Assembly (NCBI GenBank): GCA_946183335.1
Contig: CAMGZN010000015.1
Span: forward strand, 1 to 15,687
Reading direction: 5' to 3'
Length of the DNA: 15,687 bases
Source: an uncultured Caryophanales bacterium
GTDB lineage: Bacteria > Bacillota_I > Bacilli_A > RFN20 > CAG-826
A model generated the notes under the pieces. It made no database searches and was not told where the DNA came from. It worked only from the letters and a program-made list of their open reading frames with translations. Every line of letters begins with the position of its first letter. Position 1 is the first letter of the stretch. A program made the translations under genes and the position numbers. This document shows, piece by piece, positions 13,799 through 15,687 of the stretch.

Positions 13799-13830
13799 CA
13801 AAGCGTTGGAGCAACTTGCTCCGCGCTTTG
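13799..13830 (+). promoter_or_regulatory. Strong RNA hairpin between dnaK and dnaJ
   Basis: Outer stem CAAAGCG/CGCTTTG, small internal loop, and inner stem GGAGC/GCTCC around AACTT. It is the most stable-looking hairpin in the operon. It is followed by TTGG and not by a U run, so it is better read as a transcript-stabilising, processing or partial attenuation element that sets dnaK above dnaJ than as a full terminator. Function is inferred. Confidence 0.6.
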
Positions 13831-13849
13831 TTGGTTAGAAAGGACGATT

Positions 13850-14989
13850 ATGGCTGCAAAAGATTATTATGCGACCTTAGGAGTCAGCAAAACTGCTACT
13901 AAGGATGAGATTAAATCAGCTTATCGAAAACTCGCCAAAAAATACCATCCTGATTTAAATAAAGAACCAGGAGCGGAACAAAAATTTAAAGAAGTCCAAG
14001 AAGCTTACGACATCCTTTATGATGATCAAAAGCGTCAAACATATGACCAATTCGGTAGTGCTGCCTTTGAACAAGGTGCATCGACTGGTGGTTATGGTAA
14101 CCCATTTGGTGGTGCCGGATTCTCTTCACAAGGTTTTGGAGGAGTCGATTTAGGTGACATTTTTAGTTCGTTCTTTGGTGGTGGTTCCTCAAGAAGACAA
14201 AGAAGTTATGGACCACAACGCGGCGGAGACACTCTTCAACGTATTCGCGTCCAATTTATGGACGCTATTCTTGGTCGAAAAGTGACCATTCCAGTAGAAT
14301 ATGATGAACAATGTTCATCTTGTCACGGAACTGGCGCTAAAAGTGAACAAGATTTTCACACTTGTTCGAAGTGTGGCGGAAAAGGTTATATTAATACCCA
14401 ACAACGTACAATTTTTGGTGTGATGGAGTCCCAACAAGTCTGTCCAGATTGTCATGGATCAGGCAAGATTATTTCTAACCCATGTCCACACTGTGGCGGA
14501 AAAGGATTTACCCACATTAAACGCAATATGGAAGTGAACATTCCAGCTGGTATTAACCAGGGGCAACAAATCCGCATTCGTGAAAAAGGTGAACGTGGAC
14601 TCAATGGTGGACCAAATGGAGATCTCTATTTAGAGATCGTTATTGTGCCACATCCATACTTCAAACGTGATGGAAACGATATTCACCTTGATGTTCCAAT
14701 CTCGGTTGTTGATGCGATGCTTGGTAAAAAGATTGATGTCCCAACTGTTTATGGAGAAGTGGAAGTGGAAGTTCCAGCGGGAACCCAACCAAACCAAATT
14801 CTTCGTTTAAAAGGACGCGGTATCAAAGATATGCGTAAAGGAACACCAGGTGATCAATATCTACATATGATTGTAAAAACACCAACAAAACTAAGTAAAA
14901 AGCAGAAAGAACTGCTTAGCGAATTTCAGAAAGAAGAATCACCAAGCGAATCCATTTTTACAAAGTTTAAGAAAGCTTTTCACGCTTAA
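13850..14989 (+). CDS. dnaJ: Chaperone DnaJ (Hsp40)
   Basis: Co-chaperone that delivers substrates to DnaK and triggers its ATPase. 379 residues with the full type I layout: J domain residues 4-70 with HPD at 33-35, a Gly/Phe-rich stretch around 80-130, four CxxCxGxG zinc repeats (C155/C158, C172/C175, C198/C201, C212/C215), and the C-terminal substrate-binding beta domains. All zinc ligands are present. AAAGGA about 7 nt before the ATG supports the start. It follows dnaK by 81 nt containing a palindrome and a hairpin, and ends in a terminator, closing the operon. In Bacillus prmA follows dnaJ in the same operon; here it does not. Confidence 0.98.
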   Translation: MAAKDYYATLGVSKTATKDEIKSAYRKLAKKYHPDLNKEPGAEQKFKEVQEAYDILYDDQKRQTYDQFGSAAFEQGASTGGYGNPFGGAGFSSQGFGGVDLGDIFSSFFGGGSSRRQRSYGPQRGGDTLQRIRVQFMDAILGRKVTIPVEYDEQCSSCHGTGAKSEQDFHTCSKCGGKGYINTQQRTIFGVMESQQVCPDCHGSGKIISNPCPHCGGKGFTHIKRNMEVNIPAGINQGQQIRIREKGERGLNGGPNGDLYLEIVIVPHPYFKRDGNDIHLDVPISVVDAMLGKKIDVPTVYGEVEVEVPAGTQPNQILRLKGRGIKDMRKGTPGDQYLHMIVKTPTKLSKKQKELLSEFQKEESPSESIFTKFKKAFHA

Positions 14990-14991
14990 TT

Positions 14992-15018
14992 AAGAGGGTT
15001 AATCCCTCTTTTTCTTTT
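14992..15018 (+). terminator. Rho-independent terminator of the chaperone operon
   Basis: Stem AAGAGGG/CCCTCTT (14992-15010) with loop TTAAT, followed by a T-rich tract interrupted by one C. It begins 3 nt after the dnaJ stop. Confidence 0.85.
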
Positions 15019-15033
15019 ACTTTTAAAGATTTC

Positions 15034-15051
15034 TAATTACTAATGTAATTA
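15034..15051 (+). repeat. Inverted repeat upstream of the deaminase promoter
   Basis: TAATTAC and GTAATTA form perfect 7-bp arms around TAAT, about 32 bp upstream of the deaminase -10. The location would suit an activator or repressor site. It is AT-rich and may be chance. Confidence 0.3.
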
Positions 15052-15079
15052 AATCCATAATGAGTTAGATCAAAATTTA

Positions 15080-15088
15080 TGATATAAT
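15080..15088 (+). promoter_or_regulatory. Extended -10 promoter of the deaminase gene
   Basis: TGATATAAT is a perfect extended -10. No good -35 is visible near 15060. The start would be near 15095, at the GAGG ribosome site (15096-15099), which is 9 nt before the ATG. Confidence 0.65.
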
Positions 15089-15108
15089 ATTTTGCGAGGT
15101 ATTTAGAT

Positions 15109-15561
15109 ATGAACAAATACATGAGAATGGCAATTAATGAAGCTCGTAAAGGTATTCGTGCTGGTCACGGTGGTCCTTTTGGTGCAGTAATTGTTAAAGA
15201 CGGTGTCGTTGTTGGAAAAGGACATAACCAGGTTGTTAAAAATAATGACCCAACTTGCCATGGAGAAATGATGGCAATTCATAAAGCCTGTAAAAAGCTT
15301 GGAACATTTGACTTAAGTGGATGCGAACTTTACACAACTGGTGAACCATGCCCAATGTGTATGGCGGCCATTCTTTGGGCTAATATTGGAAAAGTTTATT
15401 ACGGTTGTAACATTGTCGATACCGAAGGTATTGGTTTTAGAGACAAGGTCTTCTATGAGATGCAACAGCATCGTGAAGAAATGGTCATCGAACTTGACCG
15501 TAAAGCATGCTTAAAACTCTATGCAGAATACGCTGCGATTGAAGATAAAACCAACTATTAA
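15109..15561 (+). CDS. GuaD-like purine deaminase (cytidine deaminase superfamily)
   Basis: Zinc-dependent deaminase of 150 residues. The zinc and catalytic motifs are H51-G-E53 and P80-C81-P-M-C84, with H51, C81 and C84 as ligands and E53 as proton shuttle. The GGPFGAVIVKDG opening, NNDPT before the His, IGFRD-FYE in the second half and an aromatic C-terminal end resemble Bacillus guanine deaminase GuaD rather than tRNA adenosine deaminase TadA, whose opening is usually PVGAV and whose first motif is HAE. The position after His is Gly here instead of the usual Ala or Val. The likely reaction is guanine to xanthine in purine salvage, but another nucleobase, a nucleoside or a tRNA substrate cannot be excluded, so no symbol is given. 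It is a stand-alone gene with its own promoter and terminator. Confidence 0.85.
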   Translation: MNKYMRMAINEARKGIRAGHGGPFGAVIVKDGVVVGKGHNQVVKNNDPTCHGEMMAIHKACKKLGTFDLSGCELYTTGEPCPMCMAAILWANIGKVYYGCNIVDTEGIGFRDKVFYEMQQHREEMVIELDRKACLKLYAEYAAIEDKTNY

Positions 15562-15575
15562 TTAACAAATCAAGC

Positions 15576-15607
15576 AAAAACGATCATATTGGTCGTTTTT
15601 TCTTTTT
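15576..15607 (+). terminator. Rho-independent terminator of the deaminase gene
   Basis: A 10-bp stem (15576-15585 with 15591-15600, one G-U pair) around ATATT, core ACGATC/GGTCGT, followed by T-rich sequence. It ends about 8 nt before the next promoter. Confidence 0.82.
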
Positions 15608-15614
15608 GCGCTTG

Positions 15615-15623
15615 TGCTATACT
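15615..15623 (+). promoter_or_regulatory. Extended -10 promoter of the last gene
   Basis: TGCTATACT: extended TGn plus TATACT (5 of 6). The following ATG at 15636 is 13 nt from the -10, the same spacing as at lepA, so the leader would be about 6 nt and has no Shine-Dalgarno. Confidence 0.55.
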
Positions 15624-15635
15624 TTACACATATTT

Positions 15636-15687
15636 ATGCCGAAGTGTCGTTATTGTCATGAATCAATCTCCCGTTTAGACAAAGAAA
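15636..15687 (+). CDS. Unidentified CxxC protein, cut by the window end
   Basis: Seventeen codons are visible, encoding MPKCRYCHESISRLDKE, and the frame is open to the end. The C4-x-x-C7-H8 start suggests a zinc-ribbon or other metal-binding N-terminus. Nothing more can be said about function. Coding status rests on the promoter-like TGCTATACT upstream, the preceding terminator and the plausible CxxC motif; there is no Shine-Dalgarno. Confidence 0.5.
   Translation, partial: MPKCRYCHESISRLDKE

Noticed and set aside
14621..14638. Inverted repeat GATCTCTA-TT-TAGAGATC in dnaJ
   Set aside because: It lies in the middle of the gene within conserved D-L-Y-L-E-I codons, with no U run or gene boundary nearby.
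15109..15561. Annotation as TadA tRNA adenosine deaminase
   Set aside because: GGPFGAVIV, DPT-H-G-E and the IGFRD region match GuaD better; TadA remains a stated alternative, not the call.
1..15687. CRISPR array, tRNA/rRNA genes, insertion sequence, prophage or toxin-antitoxin pair
   Set aside because: I saw no spaced direct repeats, cloverleaf sequence, transposase, integrase or terminal inverted repeats; the remaining open frames on the opposite strand overlap well-identified genes and have no start signals.

Overview
The window is 15.7 kb of AT-rich chromosomal DNA from a low-GC Gram-positive lineage (Bacillota, or a close relative of the Mollicutes that keeps the standard genetic code). 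Three things support this. The gene order holA, rpsT ... lepA ... hemW, hrcA, grpE, dnaK, dnaJ is the skeleton known from Bacillus. DnaK lacks the insert of roughly 25 residues that proteobacterial DnaK carries in the ATPase domain. The heat-shock operon has HrcA/CIRCE control. Tryptophan is written TGG and hrcA ends in TGA, so UGA is read as stop; this argues against Mycoplasma or Spiroplasma and allows Erysipelotrichia, Acholeplasma-like or RF39-like organisms. The sporulation genes that sit between rpsT and lepA in Bacillus (gpr, spoIIP) are absent, which fits a non-spore-former.

Layout. 1-846: 3' part of holA (DNA polymerase III delta). 851-1114 on the minus strand: rpsT (ribosomal protein S20), converging on holA; its terminator lies inside the holA coding sequence. 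1232-6379 on the plus strand: fmt, a PD-(D/E)XK nuclease/DinG-type helicase fusion, and lepA. Each has its own strong -10 box placed so close to the start codon that the mRNAs should be leaderless or nearly so. 6471-10181: a catalytically degenerate Fic-fold protein with a C-terminal winged helix, pfkA, a small one-pass membrane protein and hemW. 10249-14989: the hrcA-grpE-dnaK-dnaJ chaperone operon behind one sigma-A promoter with two CIRCE operators. 15109-15561: a GuaD-like purine deaminase with its own promoter and terminator. 15636 to the end: the start of an unidentified CxxC protein.

How the genes work together. holA, rpsT, fmt and lepA serve replication and translation. hrcA, grpE, dnaK and dnaJ form the Hsp70 folding machine with its own repressor. 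pfkA is the committed glycolytic step, and hemW is a radical-SAM heme chaperone. The layout is compact: terminators abut or overlap promoters, genes overlap (hrcA/grpE, membrane protein/hemW), and one terminator doubles as protein-coding sequence. I see no tRNA, rRNA, CRISPR array, insertion sequence or prophage. The most unusual items are the Fic pseudoenzyme coupled to pfkA, the predicted leaderless starts, the doubled and slightly diverged CIRCE, and the overprinted hrcA/grpE junction.
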